Shown here: positions 1 to 6,108 of the stretch, piece after piece
Numbering within the stretch: position 1 is the first letter of the stretch
Layout of the letters: the number at the start of each line of letters is the position of its first letter
Assembly: GCA_003505715.1 (NCBI GenBank)
Contig: DNXU01000117.1
Coordinates: forward strand, 19,326-28,023
Direction: 5' to 3'
Length of the DNA stretch: 8,698 nucleotides
Origin: Cyanobacteria bacterium UBA8803
GTDB lineage: Bacteria > Cyanobacteriota > Cyanobacteriia > Cyanobacteriales > Coleofasciculaceae
Notes under the pieces: generated by a model
What the model was told of the DNA's origin: nothing
Seen by the model: only the letters and a program-made list of their open reading frames with translations
Databases searched by the model: none
Made by a program: the position numbers and the translations under genes

Positions 1-2054
1 ACGCTGTCCGTTAAATCTTTCCAAGTACCAGCCACACCCCGGACATCTGCTTGCACGCCCAGTTTGCCTTCACTCCCCACTTCCCGAGCCACCCGCGTCA
101 CTTCACTAGCAAAGGAGCTGAGCTGATCTACCATGATGTTGATGGTATTCTTCAGCTCCAGAATCTCGCCCTTAACTTGGACGGTAATTTTCTTGGAAAG
201 GTCACCGTTAGCGATCGCTGTGGCCACTTCAGCAATGTTACGCACCTGACCGGTGAGGTTTCCAGCCATGGAGTTAACGCTATCGGTCAAATCTTTCCAA
301 GTCCCTGCCACTCCCCTAACTTCCGCTTGCACCCCCAGCTTGCCTTCCGTACCCACCTCACGGGCAACCCGGGTCACTTCACTAGCAAAGGAGCTGAGTT
401 GATCCACCATAATATTGATGGTGTTTTTCAGCTCGAGAATTTCCCCTTTTACGTCAACAGTAATTTTCTTGGAGAGGTCGCCGTTGGCTACAGCCGTGGT
501 TACATCAGCAATATTGCGCACCTGACTGGTTAAGTTCCCGGCCATGGAGTTAACTGAATCAGTTAAATCCTTCCAGGTGCCTGCCACACCTCGGACATCA
601 GCTTGCACCCCCAATTTGCCTTCCGTCCCCACCTCACGAGCGACCCGCGTCACTTCACTAGCAAAGGAGTTAAGTTGGTCTACCATGGTGTTAATGGTGT
701 TTTTCAACTCCAGAATTTCGCCTTTCACATCGACGGTAATTTTCTTGGAGAGGTCGCCGTTAGCTACCGCCGTTGTCACTTCAGCGATATTGCGCACTTG
801 TGCAGTTAGGCTCCCGGCCATGAAATTCACGCTGTCGGTTAAATCCTTCCAGGTGCCTGCCACTCCCCGAACTTCGGCTTGACCGCCTAACTTGCCTTCT
901 GCTCCCACCTCACGGGCGACTCGCGTTACTTCCGAGGCGAAGGAGTTGAGCTGATCCACCATAATATTGATAGTATTCTTCAGCTCGAGAATTTCCCCTT
1001 TGACATCGACGGTAATTTTCTTGGAGAGGTCGCCGTTGGCTACTGCCGTTGTCACTTCAGCGATATTGCGCACTTGGCTGGTTAAGTTCCCGGCCATGGA
1101 GTTAACGCTATCGGTTAAATCCTTCCAAGTGCCTGCCACTCCCTGGACTTCTGCTTGTACGCCCAGCTTGCCTTCCGAACCGACTTCTCGTGCCACCCGC
1201 GTTACTTCCGAGGCAAAGGAGTTGAGCTGGTCTACCATGGTGTTAATGGTATTCTTCAGCTCTAAAATTTCGCCTTTGACATCAACGGTAATTTTCTTGG
1301 AGAGGTCGCCATTGGCTACCGCCGTTGTTACATCGGCAATATTGCGCACTTGAGCGGTCAGGCTACCCGCCATAAAATTAACTGAATCGGTGAGATCTTT
1401 CCAGGTGCCTGCTACTCCCCGGACTTCCGCTTGACCGCCTAACTTACCTTCTGCTCCCACCTCACGGGCAACCCGCGTTACTTCTGAGGCAAAGGAATTG
1501 AGCTGATCCACCATGATGTTAACGGTATTCTTCAGCTCCAAAATTTCCCCTTTGACATTGACGGTGATTTTCTTGGAAAGGTCGCCGTTGGCTACCGCCG
1601 TAGTTACTTCAGCAATGTTGCGCACTTGAGCAGTGAGGTTACCTGCCATCAAGTTAACGTTATCAGTCAAGTCTTTCCAAGTGCCTGCTACTCCCCGCAC
1701 TTCAGCCTGAACGCCCAGCTTACCTTCGGTTCCCACTTCCCGAGCCACCCGCGTTACTTCAGATGCAAAAGAGTTGAGCTGGTCTACCATGGTGTTAATG
1801 GTGTTCTTCAGCTCGAGAATTTCCCCTTTGACATTGACGGTAATTTTCTTGGAAAGGTCACCATTAGCGATCGCTGTGGCAACTTCCGCAATGTTGCGCA
1901 CTTGTCCGGTCAGGTTTCCCGCCATCAAGTTAACGTTGTCGGTTAAATCTTTCCAGGTGCCTGCCACCCCTTGCACCTCCGCCTGCACCCCCAGTTTCCC
2001 TTCGGTTCCTACTTCCCGCGCCACCCGCGTCACTTCACTAGCAAAAGAACTGAG
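1..2054 (-). repeat. 276-bp in-frame tandem repeat (poly-HAMP array), about 7.4 copies
   Basis: The conserved Met of the unit (VNxMAG) recurs exactly every 276 bp: its codon complement begins near 268, 544, 820, 1096, 1372, 1648 and 1924, equal to residues 749, 657, 565, 473, 381, 289 and 197. No unit differs in length, so the 92-residue register is exact. Variation is mostly synonymous, with a few substitutions at recurring sites (VNS/VNF/VNL, NTM/NIM, GVQ/GGQ). The array continues past the left edge. The divergent first two HAMP pairs, upstream of 2054 in the coding sense, lie outside the homogeneous part. Confidence 0.92.
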
Positions 2055-2513
2055 TTGGGAAACCATAGTATTGACAACTTGTGCTGTCGCCAGAAACTCC
2101 CCCTTCAGAGGACTGCCATCCATTTCCGGCGCGATCGTTTTAGATAGATCGCCATTCGCCACAGCCCGAATTACCCTAGCAGTTTCAGCCATCGGTTGGA
2201 CAAGATCGCTAATCAGCCCATTGACAGAATTTACCTTGGCTGCCCACAACCCGCCAGCATTACCGATGGAAGCCCGCTCGCTGATCTTACCTTCTTTGCC
2301 AACAGCAGTACCGATCCGATCTAACTCTGCTGCCGTTCTTTCATTCAGCTCAATAATATCGTTAAGTGTATCGGCGATTTTCCCCGCTATACCAGTTCGG
2401 TCGATAGGCATCCGCACTGAAAAATCACCTTTTTTAACAGCCGCCAAAGTCTTCAGGAGCTGTTTGAGATCCAAACTATCTGTATTCTCGCTATTTATCT
2501 GTGCAGTTGCCAT
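1..2513 (-). CDS. Poly-HAMP sensor protein, N-terminal part of a probable hybrid histidine kinase (partial, runs off left edge)
   Basis: Reading the minus strand from ATG at 2513-2511 gives an open frame to the window edge, 837 full codons with no stop. The protein starts [10 protein letters not shown], has no signal peptide and no membrane helix, so it should be cytoplasmic. Residues about 18-105 hold a divergent HAMP pair (motifs GDFSVRM near 29-35 and GKEGKISER near 72-80). A second pair covers about 106-200 (NGDLSKTI at 120-127, GTEGKLG at 169-175). From about residue 154 the protein is an array of 92-residue units, each combining a canonical HAMP ([10 protein letters not shown]) with a HAMP-like half ([10 protein letters not shown], then GTWKDLTD). 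Such alternating poly-HAMP arrays are known in group III hybrid histidine kinases (fungal Nik1/Os-1) and in large soluble cyanobacterial kinases, where they relay conformational signals to HisKA/HATPase domains. Those domains are not in view, so the kinase role is inferred. No clear Shine-Dalgarno precedes the ATG. Confidence 0.85.
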   Translation of the reverse strand, partial: MATAQINSENTDSLDLKQLLKTLAAVKKGDFSVRMPIDRTGIAGKIADTLNDIIELNERTAAELDRIGTAVGKEGKISERASIGNAGGLWAAKVNSVNGLISDLVQPMAETARVIRAVANGDLSKTIAPEMDGSPLKGEFLATAQVVNTMVSQLSSFASEVTRVAREVGTEGKLGVQAEVQGVAGTWKDLTDNVNLMAGNLTGQVRNIAEVATAIANGDLSKKITVNVKGEILELKNTINTMVDQLNSFASEVTRVAREVGTEGKLGVQAEVRGVAGTWKDLTDNVNLMAGNLTAQVRNIAEVTTAVANGDLSKKITVNVKGEILELKNTVNIMVDQLNSFASEVTRVAREVGAEGKLGGQAEVRGVAGTWKDLTDSVNFMAGSLTAQVRNIADVTTAVANGDLSKKITVDVKGEILELKNTINTMVDQLNSFASEVTRVAREVGSEGKLGVQAEVQGVAGTWKDLTDSVNSMAGNLTSQVRNIAEVTTAVANGDLSKKITVDVKGEILELKNTINIMVDQLNSFASEVTRVAREVGAEGKLGGQAEVRGVAGTWKDLTDSVNFMAGSLTAQVRNIAEVTTAVANGDLSKKITVDVKGEILELKNTINTMVDQLNSFASEVTRVAREVGTEGKLGVQADVRGVAGTWKDLTDSVNSMAGNLTSQVRNIADVTTAVANGDLSKKITVDVKGEILELKNTINIMVDQLSSFASEVTRVAREVGTEGKLGVQAEVRGVAGTWKDLTDSVNSMAGNLTGQVRNIAEVATAIANGDLSKKITVQVKGEILELKNTINIMVDQLSSFASEVTRVAREVGSEGKLGVQADVRGVAGTWKDLTDS

Positions 2514-2560
2514 GGTATTAATTAGGAAATAGAAAGTGGAGAGAAGAATAATCGCCTGAT

Positions 2561-2625
2561 GTAGGGGCGGGTTTAGCAATTAAATCGATACATCTTACCT
2601 CTAACTCTTGTCCAAAACCCGCCCT
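2561..2625. repeat. Interspersed GC-rich inverted repeat in the gap upstream of the poly-HAMP gene
   Basis: GGGCGGGTTT at 2565-2574 is exactly complementary to AAACCCGCCC at 2615-2624, with a 40-nt AT-rich middle. The arms stand out from the AT-rich flanks. A GGGGCGGGTTT arm paired with AAACCCGCCC resembles interspersed repeats I associate with filamentous cyanobacterial intergenic regions, but that is from memory. It lies 48 bp upstream of the poly-HAMP start codon, so it may be in that gene's leader. The rest of 2514-2773 shows no gene; a weak 5-bp stem (2720-2724 with 2732-2736) is not a convincing terminator. Confidence 0.55.
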
Positions 2626-2773
2626 GGCTGAGGAGGATAGCTTCTACTTCTATAGACTTTCTCTGATCATTGCGCTCTATTGTTGTAATAATTTTTTGCC
2701 TAAAAAACTGCTCATGAATTGCGTGCAGCAAGACGCATGAAAATTATTATTCCTTCTGTCATCTGTCTTATTT

Positions 2774-3256
2774 TCAATCTTCAATTGTCCCTTCCGGATT
2801 TAATCGGATCATTGCCCAAGTGGTATAAGTACCAATTGGACTCCAAATGATATAGGGTAAGAGTAACAAACATGCCCAGAGGGAAATGGGAAAAAGTAGT
2901 ACTGCCAGAATGATGCTTAAAACCGCACCACTGCCACCAATAATGGTGCCAACTTTCAGGCTGCGGAGTCTGAACATCACGGGGGTATAAGCGATCGTGA
3001 CCGCTTCGAGGAGGAGATATAATCCCATTAGCTGTAACGTTTGGGGGCGACCGGGGTTGCTTTCCCACACGATGTAAGCCGACCAAGCACCGCAAATAAA
3101 AATCACCGTCCAGATAAAAGGAATGGCTGGTTCAAAGGTTAGCCATCTGGGACGGCGCAGGCGGTTGAACCACCTCACATCGTCAGGTGTAACCCAGCTA
3201 GCCGCCAAGGCCACCAACAGGGTTACAGCCCCAATCACCATCCAGGATTTAATCAT
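2774..3256 (-). CDS. TspO/MBR-related membrane protein
   Basis: This 160-residue protein has the size and five-helix layout of the TspO/MBR (translocator protein/peripheral benzodiazepine receptor) family: hydrophobic segments near residues 5-23, 45-65, 77-95, 103-122 and 126-148. The family hallmark after helix 1 is recognisable as WFNRLRRPRW (29-38) followed by PFIW at 46-49. The last helix ends LLPYIIWSPIGTY (132-144) and RLNP, matching the TspO pattern of LPY, then W, then LN. Bacterial TspO proteins bind tetrapyrroles and modulate stress or pigment responses; the ligand here is not known. The usual Pro-Pro after the hallmark Trp is absent (LTFEP), so this is a divergent branch. The start MIKSWM at 3256 was chosen because upstream in-frame codons read through simple-sequence DNA of a mobile repeat. 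An AGGG lies a few bases before the ATG, a weak ribosome site. Confidence 0.82.
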   Translation of the reverse strand: MIKSWMVIGAVTLLVALAASWVTPDDVRWFNRLRRPRWLTFEPAIPFIWTVIFICGAWSAYIVWESNPGRPQTLQLMGLYLLLEAVTIAYTPVMFRLRSLKVGTIIGGSGAVLSIILAVLLFPISLWACLLLLPYIIWSPIGTYTTWAMIRLNPEGTIED

Positions 3257-3403
3257 TACCCTAGCTAAAGTACTACTACTCCTATAGACTGATTCTCTCA
3301 AGTCCACAGTCTTAGTGTAATCAGCCGTTGGTCTGAATCTAGATGCCGGGTGTGGGGTATGACTATCGATCTGGGGTGCAGGAAAGCAGGACTTACGCAA
3401 ATA

Positions 3404-3448
3404 CCCTTCGACTATGCTCCCTTCGACTATGCTCCCTTCGACTATGCT
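3404..3448. repeat. 15-bp direct repeat, three perfect tandem copies
   Basis: CCCTTCGACTATGCT occurs three times without a gap at 3404-3418, 3419-3433 and 3434-3448, followed by CAGGGTAAGC. On the minus strand this would encode a VEGSI repeat if the TspO-like frame were extended upstream, which is a reason not to extend it. The core resembles a dispersed CTTCGACTACGCTCAGG-type repeat seen in many bacterial genomes, a comparison made from memory. Confidence 0.85.
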
Positions 3449-3476
3449 CAGGGTAAGCGCCATATATAGTGGTGAT

Positions 3477-3503
3477 GGTGCGTTAGCTACCGCATAACAC
3501 ACC
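3477..3503. repeat. Imperfect hairpin inside the MITE-like element
   Basis: GGTGCGTTAGC (3477-3487) and GCATAACACACC (3492-3503) form an imperfect stem around a TACC loop. GGTG/CACC and GTTA/TAAC pair, separated by mismatches. It adds secondary structure to the right half of the element, just upstream of the HdrB-like gene. There is no T-run after it, so it does not look like an intrinsic terminator. Confidence 0.4.
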
Positions 3504-3556
3504 CTACTAATAGAAGCTGTGCGTAAGTCCTAAAAGCTGATTGATGAGTTATTAAT

Positions 3557-4465
3557 ATGCCATCTCAAACCCTGAAATATGCTTACTTTCCCGGTTGCGT
3601 TGCCCAAGGTGCTTGCCGGGAACTTTATCAATCTACAGCTGCTCTGACCCGGGCTTTGGGTATCGAACTCATTGAGCTGAAAAAAGCCTCTTGTTGTGGT
3701 TCTGGCACCTTTAAAGAAGATTCCCAATTGCTCGAAGACACGGTAAATGCCCGTAACATTGCCCTGGCAGAGGACTTGAATTTGCCTTTGTTGACCCATT
3801 GCAGTACTTGTCAGGGAGTAATTGGTCATGTGGATGAGCGGTTAAAGGAATTACAACAGACAGACCCCACCTATATAGATCGGGTGAATAGCTTGCTGCG
3901 CCAAGAGGGCTGTTCTCCTTATCGAGGCAATACGGAGGTGAAGCACCTATTGTGGGCATTGGTCGCCGATTATGGTATAGAAGCTCTCCAAGCAAAAGTG
4001 ACCCGACAGCTGACAGGACTCAAGTGTGCAGCATTCTATGGCTGTTATTTGCTCAGGGCACAGGCTTTCATGCCCTATGACGACCCATTTCGACCAGAAG
4101 CGATGGAAAATGTGTTTCGAGCAGTGGGAGCCACACCTATTTATTATCGAGGTCGGACTCAATGCTGTGGTTGGCCGATTTCTAGCTATGCCACCGAGCA
4201 AGCCTTTAAGATGGCGGGAATGCACATTCAAGAAGCAATTGATGCTGGTGCTGATTGTTTGGTGACCCCTTGCCCTTTATGCCACCTCAACCTTGATTCT
4301 CGCCAGCCTGAAGTGGAGAAAGCGATCGGGCGCAAGCTAGGATTACCAGTACTGCATTTACCCCAGTTGGTTGCCCTAGCTTTGGGAATTAGTCCCAAGG
4401 AGTTGGGTTTAAGCAAACACATCGTTTCGATACGACCTGTCTTGGAAAAATTGAGAATTATCTAG
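3557..4465 (+). CDS. HdrB/SdhE-like protein with two CCG (cysteine-rich) domains
   Basis: The 302-residue protein carries two complete CCG-domain motifs. The first is C14, C46-C47, then C82-X2-C85 (FPGC, CCGSG, CSTC); the second is C163, C203-C204, then C239-X2-C242 (FYGC, CCGW, CPLC). In HdrB of heterodisulfide reductase this arrangement binds non-cubane [4Fe-4S] clusters that reduce a disulfide. The same module occurs in SdhE of archaeal/cyanobacterial-type succinate dehydrogenases and in LutA/GlpC-like proteins. Length matches HdrB (about 290-300). There is no transmembrane helix or signal peptide, so it should be cytoplasmic or membrane-associated through partners. Cyanobacteria lack coenzyme M/B chemistry, so the literal HdrB name is misleading; a succinate dehydrogenase-type or unknown disulfide-linked redox role is inferred. 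No hdrA, hdrC or sdh genes are adjacent. No strong ribosome site precedes the ATG. Confidence 0.88.
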   Translation: MPSQTLKYAYFPGCVAQGACRELYQSTAALTRALGIELIELKKASCCGSGTFKEDSQLLEDTVNARNIALAEDLNLPLLTHCSTCQGVIGHVDERLKELQQTDPTYIDRVNSLLRQEGCSPYRGNTEVKHLLWALVADYGIEALQAKVTRQLTGLKCAAFYGCYLLRAQAFMPYDDPFRPEAMENVFRAVGATPIYYRGRTQCCGWPISSYATEQAFKMAGMHIQEAIDAGADCLVTPCPLCHLNLDSRQPEVEKAIGRKLGLPVLHLPQLVALALGISPKELGLSKHIVSIRPVLEKLRII

Positions 4466-4504
4466 AAAATCAGAATGAGGAGAAAAGGGGGACATATGCC
4501 TTGC

Positions 4505-4512
4505 GCGATCGC
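4505..4512. repeat. HIP1 palindrome GCGATCGC
   Basis: This octamer is the highly iterated palindrome characteristic of many cyanobacterial genomes. Further copies lie at 211-218, 1867-1874, 7585-7592 and 8082-8089, all inside genes. This is the only intergenic one, in the convergent gap between the HdrB-like gene and pyrE. Confidence 0.9.
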
Positions 4513-4540
4513 TCATCAGGAAGGAATGAAAATTCTTGTC

Positions 4541-4568
4541 TCCCTCATCCCTCATCCTTCATCCCTCA
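4541..4568. repeat. Heptamer tandem repeat TCCCTCA, four copies, overlapping the pyrE stop
   Basis: TCCCTCA repeats at 4541-4547, 4548-4554 and 4562-4568, with a one-base variant TCCTTCA at 4555-4561. The last copy supplies the pyrE stop codon (TGA on the minus strand, 4566-4568). Seven-base tandem arrays (STRR sequences) are known in filamentous cyanobacteria. The array fills the end of the convergent gap and no strong intrinsic terminator is visible in 4466-4565. Confidence 0.75.
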
Positions 4569-5147
4569 TCCTTTAAAATGGGCTTGCAACTCAGCAATAG
4601 TAAACAAGGCTTGAAACCCAAGCCCTGCTGCTTCATACAACTTTGCCCCCCCTTGCTGCCGATCTACCAATGCTATTACCTGCTCTACCTGATAACCTGC
4701 ATCTTTGAGACGCTGCACTGCTTTCAGGGCAGATTGTCCGGTTGTCACGACATCTTCTAACACTACTACTTTCGCTCCTAGGGGCAGGCTAGGCCCTTCA
4801 ATATAGGCCATCGTGCCATGCCCTTTCGCCTCTTTACGAATAATCAGCGCCGGGATTGGTTGATTTTCCAAGGCAGACACAACACTCACTGCCGTTACAA
4901 TCGGATCTGCTCCCAGGGTCAAGCCAGCAACGGCTTGGGTATCTTTTGGCAGTTGGGATAGCAGCAGCCGTCCAATGGCTAATGCCCCTTGGGGATGGAG
5001 GGTTACCTGTTTCCCATTGATGTAATAAGAACTGCGCTGTCCTGAAGAGAGGACAAAATCGCCCTCCTTGTAGGCCAGTTGGCAAAATAAATCCAGCAGG
5101 AACTGGCGGTGGAATTCTAAATCTGTTGAGGTGTTGTTGTCAATCAT
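4566..5147 (-). CDS. pyrE: Orotate phosphoribosyltransferase
   Basis: PyrE converts orotate and PRPP to orotidine monophosphate, the fifth step of UMP synthesis, as a cytoplasmic dimer. The 193-residue length is normal. The PRPP-binding signature is intact at about 128-139 (VVLEDVVTTGQS, with the acidic pair E131-D132). The flexible catalytic loop is present as RKEAKGHGT at 104-112, including R104, K105, K108 and H110. The N-terminal substrate region FVLSSGQRSSYYIN (31-44) is also typical. No other pyr gene is adjacent, as usual for dispersed cyanobacterial pyrimidine genes. The start ATG at 5147 has no clear Shine-Dalgarno. The C-terminus ends in a heptamer tandem repeat that provides the stop codon, so the last residues may have been altered by repeat expansion. 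Confidence 0.95.
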   Translation of the reverse strand: MIDNNTSTDLEFHRQFLLDLFCQLAYKEGDFVLSSGQRSSYYINGKQVTLHPQGALAIGRLLLSQLPKDTQAVAGLTLGADPIVTAVSVVSALENQPIPALIIRKEAKGHGTMAYIEGPSLPLGAKVVVLEDVVTTGQSALKAVQRLKDAGYQVEQVIALVDRQQGGAKLYEAAGLGFQALFTIAELQAHFKG

Positions 5148-5248
5148 TAGGGCAAATAATTTTCAAAAGCCAATCTTTCAAAATTTAACAGCGTTCGACA
5201 AGAAGTTCCCCACTATATATCATTGAGGAAAAGTAATGGGTGAGGATT

Positions 5249-5701
5249 ATGCAAATGCGGTTGACAACGTTGCTCAGTGGTGTAGTTCTGGCTGCCGCTT
5301 CTACTGTATGGGCTGCTGCTGCCACAGCCCAAGCTGCCCCCTCAGACTCTGCCCCGATTCGCCTGCAAACAATTCCAGAGTCATTTGAACGAGCCTTTTA
5401 CAATGAATCTGGAAACTTTTACCACAACCGCAGCATCTTTCGTCAAGCCAATTATATTTTGGGTTTCGGTAGTTTTGGACGAGCCGGTTTTCCCGATCTC
5501 GAGCTTGAGCGAGATGCTAAGTTGATTAACACTATCTATAATGATGCGCTATACCAGCAAGTTGCCAGCGACCCAGTGATTCGTACCCCCGATCTCCCTA
5601 ATCCCTTCAATGGCTCGTTGCGGTTATCACCTACGTCCCGCCCTTTCGGTAGCCGCCTGGAGGGGAGTGAGTTTATTTTTGAAACTCTGCCCCCAAGGTA
5701 G
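5249..5701 (+). CDS. Small exported protein of unknown function
   Basis: The predicted 150-residue protein begins with a classical signal peptide: a short basic start (MQMR), a hydrophobic core at about 6-20, and an AQA motif at 27-29 that would be cleaved before about residue 30. The mature part of about 120 residues has no further hydrophobic helix. It is rich in aromatic and Asn residues (SFERAFYNESGNFYHNRS at 45-62), then FGSFGRAGFPD (73-83), and ends in a Pro-rich tail. No cysteine is present, which argues against a lipoprotein. I do not recognise a named family; it looks like a conserved cyanobacterial periplasmic or thylakoid-lumen protein, which is inference. Start choice is uncertain: GTG at 5240 has GAGGAA at 5225-5230, ATG at 5249 was preferred, and ATG at 5255 has GAGGA at 5242-5246. 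Confidence 0.72.
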   Translation: MQMRLTTLLSGVVLAAASTVWAAAATAQAAPSDSAPIRLQTIPESFERAFYNESGNFYHNRSIFRQANYILGFGSFGRAGFPDLELERDAKLINTIYNDALYQQVASDPVIRTPDLPNPFNGSLRLSPTSRPFGSRLEGSEFIFETLPPR

Positions 5702-5755
5702 CTTCTTTACAAGCGTAGGGTAGGGAAATGAGTCGCCGGAGCGCAGGTTTATCAA

Positions 5756-5828
5756 TCCAGGGTGCAGGAGTTGAACCTGCCTTGGGCGAATTATGAGTTC
5801 GCTGCCTCAACCGCTCGGCCAACCCTGG
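5756..5828 (-). tRNA. tRNA with anticodon CAT (elongator Met or lysidine-type Ile2)
   Basis: The minus strand folds into a perfect 73-nt cloverleaf. The acceptor stem is CCAGGGT/ACCCTGG (7 bp). The D arm is GCC-loop-GGC, the anticodon stem is GCGAA/TTCGC, the variable loop has 5 nt, and the T arm is GCAGG/CCTGC with loop TTCAACT. The discriminator is A. The anticodon loop CTCATAA (plus-strand 5791-5797) gives CAT. CCA is not encoded. It is not initiator tRNA: 1-72 is a C-G pair and the anticodon stem lacks the three G-C pairs. The D-arm and anticodon region resemble plastid trnI-CAU as I remember it, so a lysidine-modified Ile tRNA is a real alternative to elongator Met. Confidence 0.95.
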
Positions 5829-5841
5829 TTACCGTATCCTT

Positions 5842-5871
5842 ATTGTAAGCTGAGTCAGTGATTCCATACAA
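5842..5871 (-). promoter_or_regulatory. Candidate promoter of the CAT tRNA
   Basis: On the minus strand, TACAAT (5842-5847) lies 14 bp upstream of the mature tRNA 5' end and is a good -10 hexamer. TTGTAT (5866-5871) sits 18 bp further upstream as a weak -35. The spacing fits a transcript starting a few bases before the tRNA. This rests on motif matching only. Confidence 0.4.
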
Positions 5872-6065
5872 ATGTAGAAAGATTTCTGATTCCAGGCAAG
5901 ATAGGCAGAAGTAGGAGATTGAAGGGTGCAGGGATGTCATCAAGAAAATAGGGGGAGGGAATGGGGGAGACATGAGAGAAACTCTTGGTTTTAGCGAAGC
6001 AGTACCGGGAGAGTCTCAGTGTTATGCTGTATTACAGCTTTTAGCTTTAATAGATTTAGAGCCTA

Positions 6066-6082
6066 CAGCACCAAAGGTGCTG
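6066..6082 (+). promoter_or_regulatory. Perfect stem-loop in the leader of the membrane-anchored protein gene
   Basis: CAGCACC (6066-6072) and GGTGCTG (6076-6082) form a 7-bp GC-rich stem with an AAA loop, followed by CTTTTC. It lies 26 bp before the ATG at 6109. It could be a leader hairpin affecting translation or RNA stability. The short interrupted T-run makes a strong terminator unlikely, and no gene directly upstream on this strand needs one. Confidence 0.4.
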
Positions 6083-6108
6083 CTTTTCGGAGTAAGATAA
6101 ATCACTCT

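Larger units (their letters stand above)
3388..3531. mobile_element. MITE-like element with 12-bp terminal inverted repeats, non-coding
   Basis: AGGACTTACGCA at 3388-3399 is perfectly inverted as TGCGTAAGTCCT at 3520-3531, bounding 144 bp with no plausible gene. Inside are a 15-bp direct repeat in three copies (3404-3448) and an imperfect hairpin (3477-3503). Small size, perfect ends and no transposase fit a miniature inverted-repeat transposable element moved by a transposase elsewhere. I see no convincing target-site duplication, so the exact borders are uncertain. It occupies the gap between the divergent TspO-like and HdrB-like genes. Confidence 0.6.

Noticed and set aside
1..2054. CRISPR array as an explanation for the regular repeats
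   Set aside because: Units are 276 bp, contiguous, in frame and coding throughout, with no short repeats separated by unique spacers.
51..2532. Several long plus-strand open frames (51-533, 544-882, 967-1353, 1626-1946, 1774-2532) with internally repetitive products
   Set aside because: They are antisense to the poly-HAMP gene and repeat with its 276-bp period. The minus strand gives the conserved HAMP motifs, so these frames are by-products of its codon use.
2715..2740. Stem TGCGT/ACGCA as terminator of the TspO-like gene
   Set aside because: The stem has only 5 bp with an 8-nt loop, and the nearest T-run on that strand is well separated from it.
3257..3502. An 82-residue N-terminal extension of the TspO-like protein
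   Set aside because: It would translate the triplicated 15-mer of the MITE-like element into a VEGSI repeat before helix 1. The family normally starts just before helix 1, as at 3256.
4466..4565. Terminator between the convergent HdrB-like and pyrE genes
   Set aside because: Only short, AT-rich or mismatched stems are visible, with no T-run properly placed.
5791..5973. A 60-residue minus-strand frame
   Set aside because: It overlaps half of the tRNA and the G-rich gap; its product is low complexity.
6019..6108. Upstream ATG giving 30 extra residues to the membrane-anchored protein
   Set aside because: The added residues do not look like a leader, cover the stem-loop at 6066-6082, and would bury the anchor helix behind an odd basic and aromatic stretch.
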